NCBI RefSeq assembly: GCF_016595215.1
Contig: NZ_JAENHK010000007.1
Span: 124,001 to 188,000, forward strand
Length of the DNA stretch: 64,000 bases
Source: Chryseobacterium paridis
GTDB lineage: Bacteria > Bacteroidota > Bacteroidia > Flavobacteriales > Weeksellaceae
Reading direction: 5' to 3'
The translations under genes and the position numbers were made by a program. Of this stretch, positions 54,091 to 62,774 are shown piece after piece (positions within the stretch are counted from its first letter, which is position 1; each line of letters begins with the position of its first letter). Below the pieces are notes generated by a model. That model worked only from the letters and a program-made list of their open reading frames with translations, was not told the origin of the DNA and searched no databases.

Positions 54091-54822
54091 TGGATTAGAA
54101 TTTACATCACCTATCAAACTCCTAAAATAATTTTCACATTTCGCAATATGGGTTCCATACCAGGAAAAAGCCTCTCCATCAACGATCATAATTTTTTTAT
54201 CAGGATAATATTCTTTTAACTCTGCAATATGCTTTTCCTTAAATGGGAAGGGTTCCGAGGAAAGCATGATAATATCTGTATCAGCAAGATCTCCAATGGT
54301 GATTTCCGGATAACGGGTTTTGTTTTTAAAACTATTTTCAAAACCTATTTCCTTTAAAATTTGATGGATAAAAGTATCAGATCCTATGGTCATATATGGA
54401 TTTTTCCAGATCAGGTAAGCCACCTTGATTTTTGAATTAATCTTTGCCTGGTTCAGTACCTCATAAATCTTTAGATTGTATGCTTTTGCTTTTTCCTCTT
54501 CGTGAAAGATATTGCCCAGATTTTTTAATAGATAGTAATTGTCTTCAATCGTTTCTATGTTCGTTACAATTACTTTGAAATCTGTCATTAACGCTTCTAC
54601 CTGTTCTTTAATATTCTCTTCTTTGTTGGCTAGAATAAGATCAGGCTGAAGACTTTTAATTTTTTCAATATTTAGATTTTTTGTTCCACCTATAATAGGA
54701 ATGTTTTTTACTTTTTCTTGAGGGTGAATACAAAATTTCGTTCTTCCAATAACCTCATTTTCCGTTAAACCCAAATCAAATAAAGCCTCCGTAATAGAAG
54801 GTACCAGAGAAATAACTTTCAT
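54088..54822 (-). CDS. BtuF-like cobalamin/siderophore-type binding protein without signal peptide
   Basis: A 244-residue periplasmic-binding-protein fold with a helical backbone (MKVISLVPSITEALFDLGL, VIGRTKFCIHP, IGGTKNLNIEKIKSLQPDLI), as in BtuF. It starts directly with the domain; there is no export signal or lipobox and no upstream codons could supply one. In Bacteroidota such stand-alone forms are known, annotated as cobalamin-binding proteins. It may act in the cytoplasm. No permease or ATPase is adjacent. It lies 19 bases after mgtE. Confidence 0.85.
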   Translation of the reverse strand: MKVISLVPSITEALFDLGLTENEVIGRTKFCIHPQEKVKNIPIIGGTKNLNIEKIKSLQPDLILANKEENIKEQVEALMTDFKVIVTNIETIEDNYYLLKNLGNIFHEEEKAKAYNLKIYEVLNQAKINSKIKVAYLIWKNPYMTIGSDTFIHQILKEIGFENSFKNKTRYPEITIGDLADTDIIMLSSEPFPFKEKHIAELKEYYPDKKIMIVDGEAFSWYGTHIAKCENYFRSLIGDVNSNP

Positions 54823-54841
54823 TGTTAGACTTTGTCTAAAA

Positions 54842-56188
54842 TTACAAAAGTTTACCGGTTAAGAAAAGTCCGGCTACGGAAAAGTAAATAATTAATCCCG
54901 TAACATCCACTAAAGTAGCTACAAAAGGAGCGGATGAAGTAGCGGGGTCAAGCTTTAATTTTTTCAATATAAATGGAACCATAGAACCTGAAAGCGTTCC
55001 CCAAAGTACAATTAATACAAGAGATACGGCGACGCTTAAACCTACATATACCCAGTGGGCACCATAACTAAAGAAGCCTGCTTCATGCCAGATCATAATT
55101 CTTAAAAAACCTATCAGACCGAGTATTCCTCCCAGGAATAGTCCGGTGAAGATTTCTTTTCTCATTACGTACCACCAGTCTTTTAAACCTATTTCCTGAA
55201 GGGCCATGGCTCTAATAATAAGCGTTGCTGCCTGAGAACCCGAATTTCCCCCACTGGAAATAATTAAAGGGACAAATAGGGCTAATACCACGGCTTTTTG
55301 GATTTCATCTTCGAAATATCCCATTGCTGAGGCGGTAAGCATTTCAGAAAAGAATAATATGATCAACCACATTCCTCTCTTTTTTACCATCTCAATAAGA
55401 GAAGTTTGTGTGTAGGGCAAATCTAATGCTTCAAGACCCCCGAATTTTTGGATGTCTTCGGTATTTTGTTGCTCAATCTGGTCAAGAATATCATCAATCG
55501 TTACAATCCCTACAAGGACTCCTGATTCAGTAATAATGGGAAGTGCAGTACGGTCATATTTTTCAAAGTAGGTAACAGCATCCTCTTTCGAGGTCATTGT
55601 GGTGATGGCAACGAAATGGTTATCGGTGAGTTCAGAAACCAGAGTGTCCTCTTCTGCTAATAATAAACTTCCTAATGCTAAGTCATCAATAAGGCGATTT
55701 CTTTCATCCACCACATACAGATGGTTCATCGTCTCCACTCGCTTTCCTACTTTCTTGATCTGTTGCAAACATTTTTTTACAGTCCATTCCTTACGGATCT
55801 GAATGTAATATGGAGTCATCAGACGGGCAATGGAATCAGAATGATATCCCAAAAGTTTCAATGCAATCCTCCTTTCCTGTGGATTAAGATGATTGATAGA
55901 GTATTTAATAAGCTCATCCGGGAAATCTTCAAACAAAGCCGTTCTGTCATCCGGAGTCATCGCATTCAGGATTTCGGAAACCTCGTCACTTCCAATACTT
56001 CTAATGGTTTCTTCCTGGAAATCAGGATCGAGATGTGAAAAAACCTCTGCTTTATATTCTTTGGGAACCTTCAAAAACGCCAGGAGCCTCTCATCAGCAG
56101 GAAGGTTGCTAAGAGTTTCGGCAATGTCGGCAGGATTTAAGATAAGTTCGTCAGTATAATTCAAAGCGTGAGATTTTAGGATATGCAA
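54842..56188 (-). CDS. mgtE: Magnesium transporter MgtE
   Basis: A 448-residue Mg2+ channel. The N-terminal superhelical domain ([19 protein letters not shown]... [10 protein letters not shown]), the paired CBS domains (about residues 135-255, with [20 protein letters not shown]) and five membrane segments beginning around residue 285 ([16 protein letters not shown]) are all present. Magnesium binding by the soluble part closes the channel. Full length, single gene with the BtuF-like gene downstream. Confidence 0.95.
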   Translation of the reverse strand: MHILKSHALNYTDELILNPADIAETLSNLPADERLLAFLKVPKEYKAEVFSHLDPDFQEETIRSIGSDEVSEILNAMTPDDRTALFEDFPDELIKYSINHLNPQERRIALKLLGYHSDSIARLMTPYYIQIRKEWTVKKCLQQIKKVGKRVETMNHLYVVDERNRLIDDLALGSLLLAEEDTLVSELTDNHFVAITTMTSKEDAVTYFEKYDRTALPIITESGVLVGIVTIDDILDQIEQQNTEDIQKFGGLEALDLPYTQTSLIEMVKKRGMWLIILFFSEMLTASAMGYFEDEIQKAVVLALFVPLIISSGGNSGSQAATLIIRAMALQEIGLKDWWYVMRKEIFTGLFLGGILGLIGFLRIMIWHEAGFFSYGAHWVYVGLSVAVSLVLIVLWGTLSGSMVPFILKKLKLDPATSSAPFVATLVDVTGLIIYFSVAGLFLTGKLL

Positions 56189-56303
56189 AAATAATTCAAT
56201 TTTTTAAAATTGACCAATGAAGTGGCAAAATTAAGGATTTATTAAAGTTTTATTCTTGCAAAGATTGTTAATTGATATGTGTTTATTGGGATAGATCAAT
56301 AAC

Positions 56304-56330
56304 AAAAAACATCCGCAGAAGCGGATGTTT
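56304..56330 (-). terminator. Terminator of the cysteine-rich peptide cluster
   Basis: On the minus strand AAACATCCGC-TTCT-GCGGATGTTT is followed by TTTTTG. It lies 25 bases after the stop of the last peptide gene. Confidence 0.85.
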
Positions 56331-56354
56331 GAGTAGTTTTAAAGTTTCTGTTTA

Positions 56355-56522
56355 TTATTCAATAGGTTCGCAAACCGGAAAAGGAGAAGCGATGCACATT
56401 CCTCCGCTACAGCATTCTCCAGCCCAGCACTGGGTTGAATCTTTGCATTTTCTGATAGGTCCGCTACCATTGATTTCTTTTTGCATCGACCTGCTCAGTT
56501 TCTTTAAATTTAGATTTTTCAT
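56355..56522 (-). CDS. Cysteine-rich bacteriocin-like precursor peptide 1
   Basis: A 55-residue peptide, too short for most gene callers. The leader MKNLNLKKLSRSMQKEINGS is of the KKLxRxxQKxIxG type seen in Bacteroidota peptides, ending NGSG. The core has six Cys in the order C-x5-C-x4-CC-x4-C-x7-C (Cys 26, 32, 37, 38, 43, 51). It is the most divergent of three tandem homologues and the last on the transcript, followed by the terminator at 56304. Confidence 0.82.
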   Translation of the reverse strand: MKNLNLKKLSRSMQKEINGSGPIRKCKDSTQCWAGECCSGGMCIASPFPVCEPIE

Positions 56523-56540
56523 GTATTTCAATTGTAGGGG

Positions 56541-56684
56541 TTAATCTTCAATACAAGCCTGAGGTACACAGATTCCATTACAACACCATGCTCCAAAGCA
56601 TTGTGAGTGGCTGGTGCATCTTTTAAGGGCCCCGCCATTAATTGCTTTTTGTTCTTGTCTGTTAAGTCTTTTTAAATTTTTCAT
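56541..56684 (-). CDS. Cysteine-rich bacteriocin-like precursor peptide 2
   Basis: A 47-residue peptide. Leader MKNLKRLNRQEQKAINGG ends in a double glycine, the usual processing site of peptidase-domain ABC exporters. The core ALKRCTSHSQCFGAWCCNGI continues to CVPQACIED with Cys spacing C-x5-C-x4-CC-x3-C-x4-C. It is separated from peptide 1 by 18 bases and from peptide 3 by 40 bases. Confidence 0.85.
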   Translation of the reverse strand: MKNLKRLNRQEQKAINGGALKRCTSHSQCFGAWCCNGICVPQACIED

Positions 56685-56724
56685 AATATCTGGTTTTAGG
56701 TTGTACAGTTAATAAAGGATAGGG

Positions 56725-56868
56725 TTAAACTTCGATGCATGCATCTATCATGCAGAATCTGTTGCAGCAAAATCCGCCAAAACATTGTGAATTTTCTGTA
56801 CATCTGATAATTCCACCACCACTAATTGATTTTTGTTCCTGTCTGTTGAGCTTTTTTAAATTTTTCAT
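56725..56868 (-). CDS. Cysteine-rich bacteriocin-like precursor peptide 3
   Basis: A 47-residue peptide, first of the tandem. Leader MKNLKKLNRQEQKSISGG has the double glycine; the core starts GIIRCTENSQCFGGFCCNRF and has the same Cys spacing as peptide 2, C-x5-C-x4-CC-x3-C-x4-C. The core differs from peptide 2 at most non-Cys positions except CT-x-x-SQCFG, as expected of a family under selection for its fold. Confidence 0.85.
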   Translation of the reverse strand: MKNLKKLNRQEQKSISGGGIIRCTENSQCFGGFCCNRFCMIDACIEV

Positions 56869-57378
56869 AGGGTAAAGTATTTAGGTTTTAATGTGTAACT
56901 AAAATAATGAAAAATATTAATATAAATCACATGTTTGTAGAATTAATTACTCATTATCAGTGTTTTAAAGGGTGGTAGGCAGATGTCAAAGAACAGCTGC
57001 AAACAAAACACCTGCATAAAATATGCAGGTGTAATAATGAATTTAAAAAATGAAGAGATTTATTTGTATTGGATTATACTTTAAGGGTGGGTTGGAGTAG
57101 GTTTACTCGCTGAAAACAAATCCGTTATGAAACTCTAAATGTTCAGGATATCTGAAAAATGAATTCAATTTGGTTTGTTTTGCTCATTTGATGAGACTTT
57201 TGATTCTTTTTATTGGTTGTTAGTTTTTTTAAGTTTTAACTAAATTAACAAAATTATTTGAATTATTCACAAGTAATTTTCATTTTTTTTACAAAATAAT
57301 ATGCATATCTTGATTTTTTGTAATTGTTTGGAAAATGAAAATATGTGTATTTGCCTTTAAGTGAGCGATTTATCAGGA
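56869..57378. other. Upstream region of the peptide cluster with an orphan terminator
   Basis: A perfect 11-bp hairpin at 57008-57032 (ACACCTGCATA/TATGCAGGTGT) is followed on the minus strand by TTTGTTT, so a minus-strand transcript ends there, yet no intact gene precedes it. In 57033-57200 the minus strand holds a short frame ending RYPEHLEFHNGFVFSE before TAA, without a start codon; it may be the relic of a small gene. No TAnnTTTG box on the minus strand was found for the peptides. Confidence 0.4.
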
Positions 57379-57936
57379 TTAAAAACCAGTCTCAGCAGAA
57401 TGCTTTATTTTTCTTAATTTTTTAAGAATAGCTTTAATAGCTCCGTTAGTTCCAATTTTAATAGAATTTTCTGCAGAACCTAAAAGACGCATATTTTTAC
57501 GATAAGTATCATAATCTGATTCGGTAATAAAATTTCCTGAAGCATCAAAGAGTTTCATGCTTACAATCACCTGATTAGAGAAAACATATTTTCCTATACC
57601 TACTTTGAAATACTTTACTTTGGGAACAATAGCAAAATCTGCATCGTTATTAACGCAATAATCTGCAATAGTTTGTGTATCTACACTGTCAAAAGGAATT
57701 TGAACTTCAGTACGAAGCATTTTATTTTTCGAATAACCACTTAAATTATCTGAAACAGCACTAAAAAATGCATGATTGGTAGGCTCCTTTATTTCTTCAA
57801 TATCAGGCTCTACCTCAGGATTGAAGTAGAGGATCTTTTTTATTTTATCTTCTGAAGCACCTTTTTGTGCTTTTATTGAAGTGATACCGATCAATAAAAA
57901 AGTAGAAAACGTAGTAAAAAGTAAAATTTTTCTCAT
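57379..57936 (-). CDS. Secreted protein of unknown function
   Basis: A 185-residue protein with a signal peptide (FTTFSTFLLIGITSIKAQ) and a periplasmic domain. DADFAIVPKVKYFKVGIGKY and IVSMKLFDASGNFI suggest an alpha/beta fold like those of outer membrane lipoprotein-assembly factors, but I do not assign a family. An exact -7 box lies just upstream. Confidence 0.7.
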   Translation of the reverse strand: MRKILLFTTFSTFLLIGITSIKAQKGASEDKIKKILYFNPEVEPDIEEIKEPTNHAFFSAVSDNLSGYSKNKMLRTEVQIPFDSVDTQTIADYCVNNDADFAIVPKVKYFKVGIGKYVFSNQVIVSMKLFDASGNFITESDYDTYRKNMRLLGSAENSIKIGTNGAIKAILKKLRKIKHSAETGF

Positions 57937-57949
57937 TTGTATTCGTTTG

Positions 57950-57957
57950 CAAAATTA
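57950..57957 (-). promoter_or_regulatory. Promoter -7 element
   Basis: The minus strand reads TAATTTTG, a TAnnTTTG match, about 14 bases before the start of the secreted protein gene. Confidence 0.45.
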
Positions 57958-58043
57958 CTGTCTTTTAATGGGATTGCATAAAATTTATTAAGAAATTTTT
58001 AACATTTTTTTCTATCAATTTTGATACATGAAATCAATAATGT

Positions 58044-58074
58044 TTTGCTAACTTAAAAAATAGTCGTACTTTTG
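58044..58074 (+). promoter_or_regulatory. Full-consensus promoter of rpsO
   Basis: TTTG (58044-58047), exactly 19 bases, then TACTTTTG (58067-58074): a perfect match to the Bacteroidota housekeeping consensus TTTG-N19-TAnnTTTG. The transcript should start near 58081, about 30 bases before the ATG. Confidence 0.85.
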
Positions 58075-58109
58075 CACCCGTTACATAATAATCATTAAAC
58101 AATATTGGA

Positions 58110-58379
58110 ATGTACTTAACAACAGAAAAAAAGCAGGAAATTTTCTCAAAACACGGAAAATCTGCACAAGACACAGGAAGTGCTGAAGGACAAGTAGCTC
58201 TTTTCACTTTCAGAATCAATCACTTATCTCAACATTTAAAGGCTAACCGTCACGATTTTGCAACGGAAAGATCTTTGGTGAAATTAGTAGGTAAAAGAAA
58301 AAGTTTACTAGATTACCTTAAAAATAAAGATATCGAAAGATATAGAGCAATTATTGCTGAACTAGGTTTAAGAAAATAG
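58110..58379 (+). CDS. rpsO: 30S ribosomal protein S15
   Basis: The 89-residue full-length S15, a primary binder of 16S rRNA. DTGSAEGQVALFTFRINHLSQHL and RSLVKLVGKRKSLLDYL are the family signatures. It has its own consensus promoter and terminator, so it is a single-gene unit. In many bacteria it is followed by pnp; here a convergent transporter gene lies between. Confidence 0.98.
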   Translation: MYLTTEKKQEIFSKHGKSAQDTGSAEGQVALFTFRINHLSQHLKANRHDFATERSLVKLVGKRKSLLDYLKNKDIERYRAIIAELGLRK

Positions 58380-58400
58380 TCTACAAAGATTTTCAAAATA

Positions 58401-58431
58401 AAAAGCAACTTCGAAAGAGGTTGCTTTTTTT
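58401..58431 (+). terminator. Terminator of rpsO
   Basis: AAAAGCAACTTC-GAAA-GAGGTTGCTTTT followed by further T: a 12-bp stem (one G-T) with GNRA loop, 20 bases after the stop. Confidence 0.9.
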
Positions 58432-58530
58432 ATGGACTTTACTAAGTTACTTGTAAACTCACCAAATCAATTAGCAAGTAAGGCTACATAATCATTTCTG
58501 TAAATTCCTAATTGCCATGATAATAGATCA

Positions 58531-58563
58531 AAAAAATGAGATACATACAGCATCTCATTTTTT
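58531..58563. terminator. Bidirectional hairpin between rpsO and the sugar transporter
   Basis: AAAAAATGAGAT and ATCTCATTTTTT form a 12-bp stem with a 9-base loop. It can act for the minus-strand transporter transcript, whose stop lies 33 bases upstream of it, and backs up the rpsO terminator. Confidence 0.7.
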
Positions 58564-58595
58564 AATATTTTGAATATCTGGGACAATCCAGGTAA

Positions 58596-60026
58596 TTAAT
58601 GTCCCGACTTTGTTTCAGTACTACTTTCTACATGGCCGAGATATTTGGTACAATAAGCTCCGAAGATCAGAATAATAAGGTAGCAGAATACAGGAATAAT
58701 AAAAGAATGTTGCACACCAAACTGATCCGCAAGATATCCCTGAAAAATTGGAACAATAGCACCTCCTAAAATCGCCATTACCACTAAAGACGATCCTTGA
58801 CTTGTATATTTTCCTAATCCTGAAATGGCCAGTGTGTAAATATTTGAGAACATGATTGAATTGAAGATTCCGATTCCCAAAATACTATACATAGCTAGTT
58901 CACCGTGGTTTACCATTGCTGAAATTAATAAGGCAACATTCACAGCAGCGAAAATAGACAGGGTTCTTGCAGGAGCAGCTTTACCAACAAAGAATGCGAT
59001 AAAATTGAGGACAATGAAAACAAGGAAAAAGCTAACCTGAGAGAAAGTAAGGTTGACGATACTGAAGATAACAAGGAAGACAACACTTGCAGCACCCAGC
59101 ATATAAATAGCTTTCTTTCCTTGGCTGATGGATTGATTTAATGAAATAGCCCCTAAAAAGCGTCCGATCATAGCACCTCCCCAATATAAAGCAAGGTAGT
59201 TCTTACTGATGATCTCGTTGAAACCCATCACTTGTGGTTGCTCCAGAAAACTGATGATAAAACTACCAACAGCTACCTCACCACCTACATAACAGAACAT
59301 CGCAAAAACTCCGAATTTCAGATGGCTGAATTCCAATGCTCCCCAACCTTTTACAATTTCCTCTTCTTCAGTCTGAAATGATGGAAGCTTTACTCTGGAG
59401 ATCAATAAAGCGACTAATAAAAGGATAGCGGCAAAGATCAAATAAGGAATCCTTGTTGCTACAGCACTGAATGATCCATCAGGAGATGAGAAGAATTCAA
59501 AGATCAAATGACCTCCTAATACCGGAGCGATTGTGGTTCCGAAAGCATTAAATGCCTGGGTCATATTTAAACGGCTTGAAGCAGATTCTTCACTTCCTAA
59601 TAAAGAAACATAGGCATTGGCTGTAATTTGCAATACGGTAAAACCCAGTCCCAGGATAAATAAAGCTCCCAAAAATAAAGGATAGTATGAGAAAGTAGCA
59701 GCAGGGTAGAACAAAATGCATCCAAAGGCTGCCAGAAAAATACCAAATATAATTCCCTTTTTATATCCTACTTTATTAATAGGATCCCCTTTAGAAATTG
59801 AGATAAAGAAATAAATTAATGAACCAATAAAGTACGCTCCGAAAAAACAGAACTGAACCAACATAGATTCAAAGAAAGTAAGATTAAAAAGCTGTTTCAG
59901 ATAAGGAATTAAAATATCATTCATACAGGTAATAAATCCCCACATAAAAAACAGTAAAGTAATGGTAATCAAAGGAACTGTATAATTTCTGTTTTGTGTC
60001 TTTACTTCTTTATTAATCATATACAT
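58596..60026 (-). CDS. Sugar MFS transporter (FucP/GluP-like)
   Basis: A 476-residue inner membrane symporter with 12 hydrophobic segments. FFMWGFITCMNDILIPYLK is the signature of the fucose/glucose-galactose permease family, with the conserved Asn-Asp pair in TM1, and GFTVLQITANAYVSLLG in TM4-5. The sugar is not certain. Two starts, ATG at 60026 and 60020, are possible. It lies convergent to rpsO and divergent from pnp. Confidence 0.9.
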   Translation of the reverse strand: MYMINKEVKTQNRNYTVPLITITLLFFMWGFITCMNDILIPYLKQLFNLTFFESMLVQFCFFGAYFIGSLIYFFISISKGDPINKVGYKKGIIFGIFLAAFGCILFYPAATFSYYPLFLGALFILGLGFTVLQITANAYVSLLGSEESASSRLNMTQAFNAFGTTIAPVLGGHLIFEFFSSPDGSFSAVATRIPYLIFAAILLLVALLISRVKLPSFQTEEEEIVKGWGALEFSHLKFGVFAMFCYVGGEVAVGSFIISFLEQPQVMGFNEIISKNYLALYWGGAMIGRFLGAISLNQSISQGKKAIYMLGAASVVFLVIFSIVNLTFSQVSFFLVFIVLNFIAFFVGKAAPARTLSIFAAVNVALLISAMVNHGELAMYSILGIGIFNSIMFSNIYTLAISGLGKYTSQGSSLVVMAILGGAIVPIFQGYLADQFGVQHSFIIPVFCYLIILIFGAYCTKYLGHVESSTETKSGH

Positions 60027-60442
60027 TTATTTAAAGGAAAGAGATCAATATCCCTCTTTCAACAGGTTGTAAAATTTGAGAGCTTTTGAACTATTGTGTT
60101 CTGTACAAAATAGATTTTAAAAAGCAGGGCAAATATAGGGGAACAACTTTTTTTTCTGCAAGCTTTTTATGTTAATTTTACCTTTAAATACAATTATTAT
60201 CTCTAATTGAGACAAAAAAACAACAAAAAAGATATTGTCTGTTAAAATAAAAGTCAAAAAAGTGGAGATATCCTAAATTATATACTTCATATTACATTTC
60301 TTATTTCTTTTATATTTTACATATGTAATCCAAAATTGAACATGTTTTAAAAAAGAAGAAATAAGTGATTGATGGATAGTTGTTTAATAGCTAAATGTCT
60401 TTTCTTTTTTAAAATGGTAGTTACCAAGAAAATAGTTTATCT
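60027..60442. other. Divergent promoter region between the sugar transporter and pnp
   Basis: No gene. On the minus strand TATATTTG (60130-60137) is an exact -7 box, with CTTG 21 bases further upstream as -33, giving a leader of about 100 nt for the transporter. On the plus strand TATCTTTG (60438-60445) serves pnp. Confidence 0.5.
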
Positions 60443-60445
60443 TTG
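60438..60445 (+). promoter_or_regulatory. Promoter -7 element of pnp
   Basis: TATCTTTG is an exact TAnnTTTG match. It overlaps the TTG at 60443, so the transcript (start near 60452) cannot include that codon; translation must begin at ATG 60512. Confidence 0.65.
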
Positions 60446-60511
60446 CAAACAAAATTTAGACGAATTTATATCAATCACACTCAATACGGAGTGTTTAAAC
60501 AAAAATTATTT

Positions 60512-62725
60512 ATGAGTATACCTCAAGCGTTTACAGAAACGATTACTCTTGCAGACGGCAGAGAAATCACAATTGAAACAGGTAAATTAGCAAAACAGGC
60601 TGATGGTTCTGTAGTAGTAAAAATGGGTGGAACAATGCTTTTAGCAACTGTTGTAGCCAATAAAGAAGCTAATCCTGGTGTAGATTTCTTACCATTAACA
60701 GTAGATTACAGAGAAAAATTCTATGCAGGAGGAAAGATTCCTGGAAATTTTTTCCGTAGAGAAGCAAGACCTTCAGATCAGGAGATTTTAACAATGCGTT
60801 TGGTGGACAGAGTTCTTCGTCCGCTTTTCCCTGAAGATTTTCATGCTGAAGTTCAGGTGATGATTTCCCTTATTTCATATGATGGACAATCTATTCCTGA
60901 TGATTTAGCTGGTTTAGCTGCTTCAGCTGCAATCGCTATTACAGATATTCCTTTCAACGGACCAATGTCTGAGGTGAGAGTAGTAAGATTCGATGGAAAA
61001 CTTGCTATAAACCCAAGTTATGAAGATCTTAAGAACTCTGAACTTGATATCATGGTTGGAGCGACTAAAGATTCAATCGTAATGGTAGAAGGAGAGATGA
61101 AAGAGATCTCTGAGCAGGAAATGTTGGAAGCAATTATCTTCGGACATGCTGAAATTAAAAAACAAATCGAAGCTCAGGAAAGATTAGCTGAAAAAGTAGG
61201 TAAAGCTTTCCCGAAAAGAGAATATAGCCACGAAAATCACGATGAAGCTATCCGTGAGAAAGTGTGGAAAGAAACTTACGATAAAGTATATGAAGTTGCT
61301 AAGCAACCTTCAGGAAAAGAAGAAAGAGGAGAGAAGTTCAAGGCAGTTCTTGATGAGTTTTTAGCTCAATATGTTGATAATGCAGAAGAACTGGAAAGAG
61401 TAACTCCTTTCGTAAAAGTATATTATCATGACGTAGAAAAAGAAGCGATGCGTCAGATGATCTTAGAAGACAATATCCGTCTAGATGGTCGTGATCCTAA
61501 GACGATCCGTCCGATCTGGTCAGAAATTGATTATCTTCCGGGAGCACACGGCTCAGCAGTTTTCACCAGAGGGGAAACTCAATCATTAACAGCTGTTACT
61601 TTAGGATCTGTAAAAGATGCTAACATGGTAGACAGTGTTATGGCAAACTATGATGAAAAATTCTTTTTACATTATAATTTCCCTCCATTCTCAACAGGTG
61701 AAGCAAGACCTTTAAGAGGAACTTCAAGAAGAGAGGTTGGACACGGAAACTTAGCTCAAAGAGCTCTACAGGCTGTTATTCCTGAAGAAAATCCATACAC
61801 GATCAGAATTGTTTCTGATATTTTAGAATCTAACGGTTCTTCTTCTATGGCAACTGTTTGTGCCGGAACATTAGCATTAATGGATGCTGGGGTACAGATT
61901 ACAAAACCGGTTTCTGGTATTGCAATGGGTCTTATCACTGATACTAAATCTGGAAAATTCACAGTACTTTCCGATATCTTAGGAGATGAAGATCACTTAG
62001 GAGATATGGACTTTAAAGTAACAGGAACTGCAGATGGTATTACAGCTTGTCAAATGGATATTAAAATCCAGGGACTTTCTATGGATATCATGGAGCAGGC
62101 TTTAATGCAAGCTAAAGACGGAAGATTACACATCCTTAATAAAATCACTGAAACAATTGCTACACCAAGAGCAGATGTGAAACCTCATGCACCTAAAATG
62201 GTGGTTATGGAGATTGCTAAAGACTTTATTGGTGCAGTAATCGGACCTGGTGGAAAAATCATTCAGCAGTTACAGAAAGATACAGATACCGTTATCGCTA
62301 TTGAAGAAGTAGGAGAAATCGGACGTATCGAGATTGCAGGAACAGACAGAGAGAAAATCAATGCTGCTGTTGCTAAGATCAACGAGATTACTTTTGTACC
62401 TGTAGTAGGTGAAGTATACAAAGGAAAAGTAGTGAAAGTAATGGACTTCGGAGCTTTTGTTGCTATTGCGAAAGGTACTGAGGGTCTTCTTCACATTTCT
62501 GAGATTGAATGGTCTCGTTTAGATAAAGTTCCTTACGCAGAAGGTGATGAAGTAGAAGTGAAGTTTATGGGTTATGATGATCGTAAGAAAATGAAGTTAT
62601 CCCGTAAAGTTTTGTTGCCAAGACCTCCAAGACCGGAGCAAAAGCCAAGACAAGAAAGACCAGAAGGTGAAAGACCTGCAGCTCAGGCTCCACAGGAAAA
62701 TCAAAATCCTTCAACTGAAGCTTAA
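60512..62725 (+). CDS. pnp: Polyribonucleotide nucleotidyltransferase (PNPase)
   Basis: 3'-5' phosphorolytic exoribonuclease of RNA decay. 737 residues: two RNase PH domains (first about 10-215 with [20 protein letters not shown]; second about 320-540 with [16 protein letters not shown] containing the catalytic Asp pair), a helical linker, a KH domain ([11 protein letters not shown]) and an S1 domain ([15 protein letters not shown]). A Pro/Glu/Arg-rich tail closes the protein. ATG at 60512 gives the family start [10 protein letters not shown] and is supported by the promoter position; a longer frame upstream is not transcribed. Confidence 0.96.
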   Translation: MSIPQAFTETITLADGREITIETGKLAKQADGSVVVKMGGTMLLATVVANKEANPGVDFLPLTVDYREKFYAGGKIPGNFFRREARPSDQEILTMRLVDRVLRPLFPEDFHAEVQVMISLISYDGQSIPDDLAGLAASAAIAITDIPFNGPMSEVRVVRFDGKLAINPSYEDLKNSELDIMVGATKDSIVMVEGEMKEISEQEMLEAIIFGHAEIKKQIEAQERLAEKVGKAFPKREYSHENHDEAIREKVWKETYDKVYEVAKQPSGKEERGEKFKAVLDEFLAQYVDNAEELERVTPFVKVYYHDVEKEAMRQMILEDNIRLDGRDPKTIRPIWSEIDYLPGAHGSAVFTRGETQSLTAVTLGSVKDANMVDSVMANYDEKFFLHYNFPPFSTGEARPLRGTSRREVGHGNLAQRALQAVIPEENPYTIRIVSDILESNGSSSMATVCAGTLALMDAGVQITKPVSGIAMGLITDTKSGKFTVLSDILGDEDHLGDMDFKVTGTADGITACQMDIKIQGLSMDIMEQALMQAKDGRLHILNKITETIATPRADVKPHAPKMVVMEIAKDFIGAVIGPGGKIIQQLQKDTDTVIAIEEVGEIGRIEIAGTDREKINAAVAKINEITFVPVVGEVYKGKVVKVMDFGAFVAIAKGTEGLLHISEIEWSRLDKVPYAEGDEVEVKFMGYDDRKKMKLSRKVLLPRPPRPEQKPRQERPEGERPAAQAPQENQNPSTEA

Positions 62726-62743
62726 GATTTGAACCTTAATGAT

Positions 62744-62773
62744 AAAAAAATCCCTCTTTTTGAGGGATTTTTT
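62744..62773. terminator. Bidirectional terminator between pnp and the M1 peptidase gene
   Basis: AAAAAATCCCTC-TTTTT-GAGGGATTTTTT, a 12-bp stem with T or A runs on both sides, lies between two convergent genes. Confidence 0.88.
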
Positions 62774-62774
62774 G

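Noticed and set aside
56355..56868. Lanthipeptide or other enzyme-modified peptide reading of the cysteine-rich cluster
   Set aside because: No modification enzyme lies next to the genes and the cysteine spacing fits disulfide knots better; kept only as a remote option.
60443..60511. TTG start of pnp
   Set aside because: The codon overlaps the promoter -7 box and would not be transcribed.
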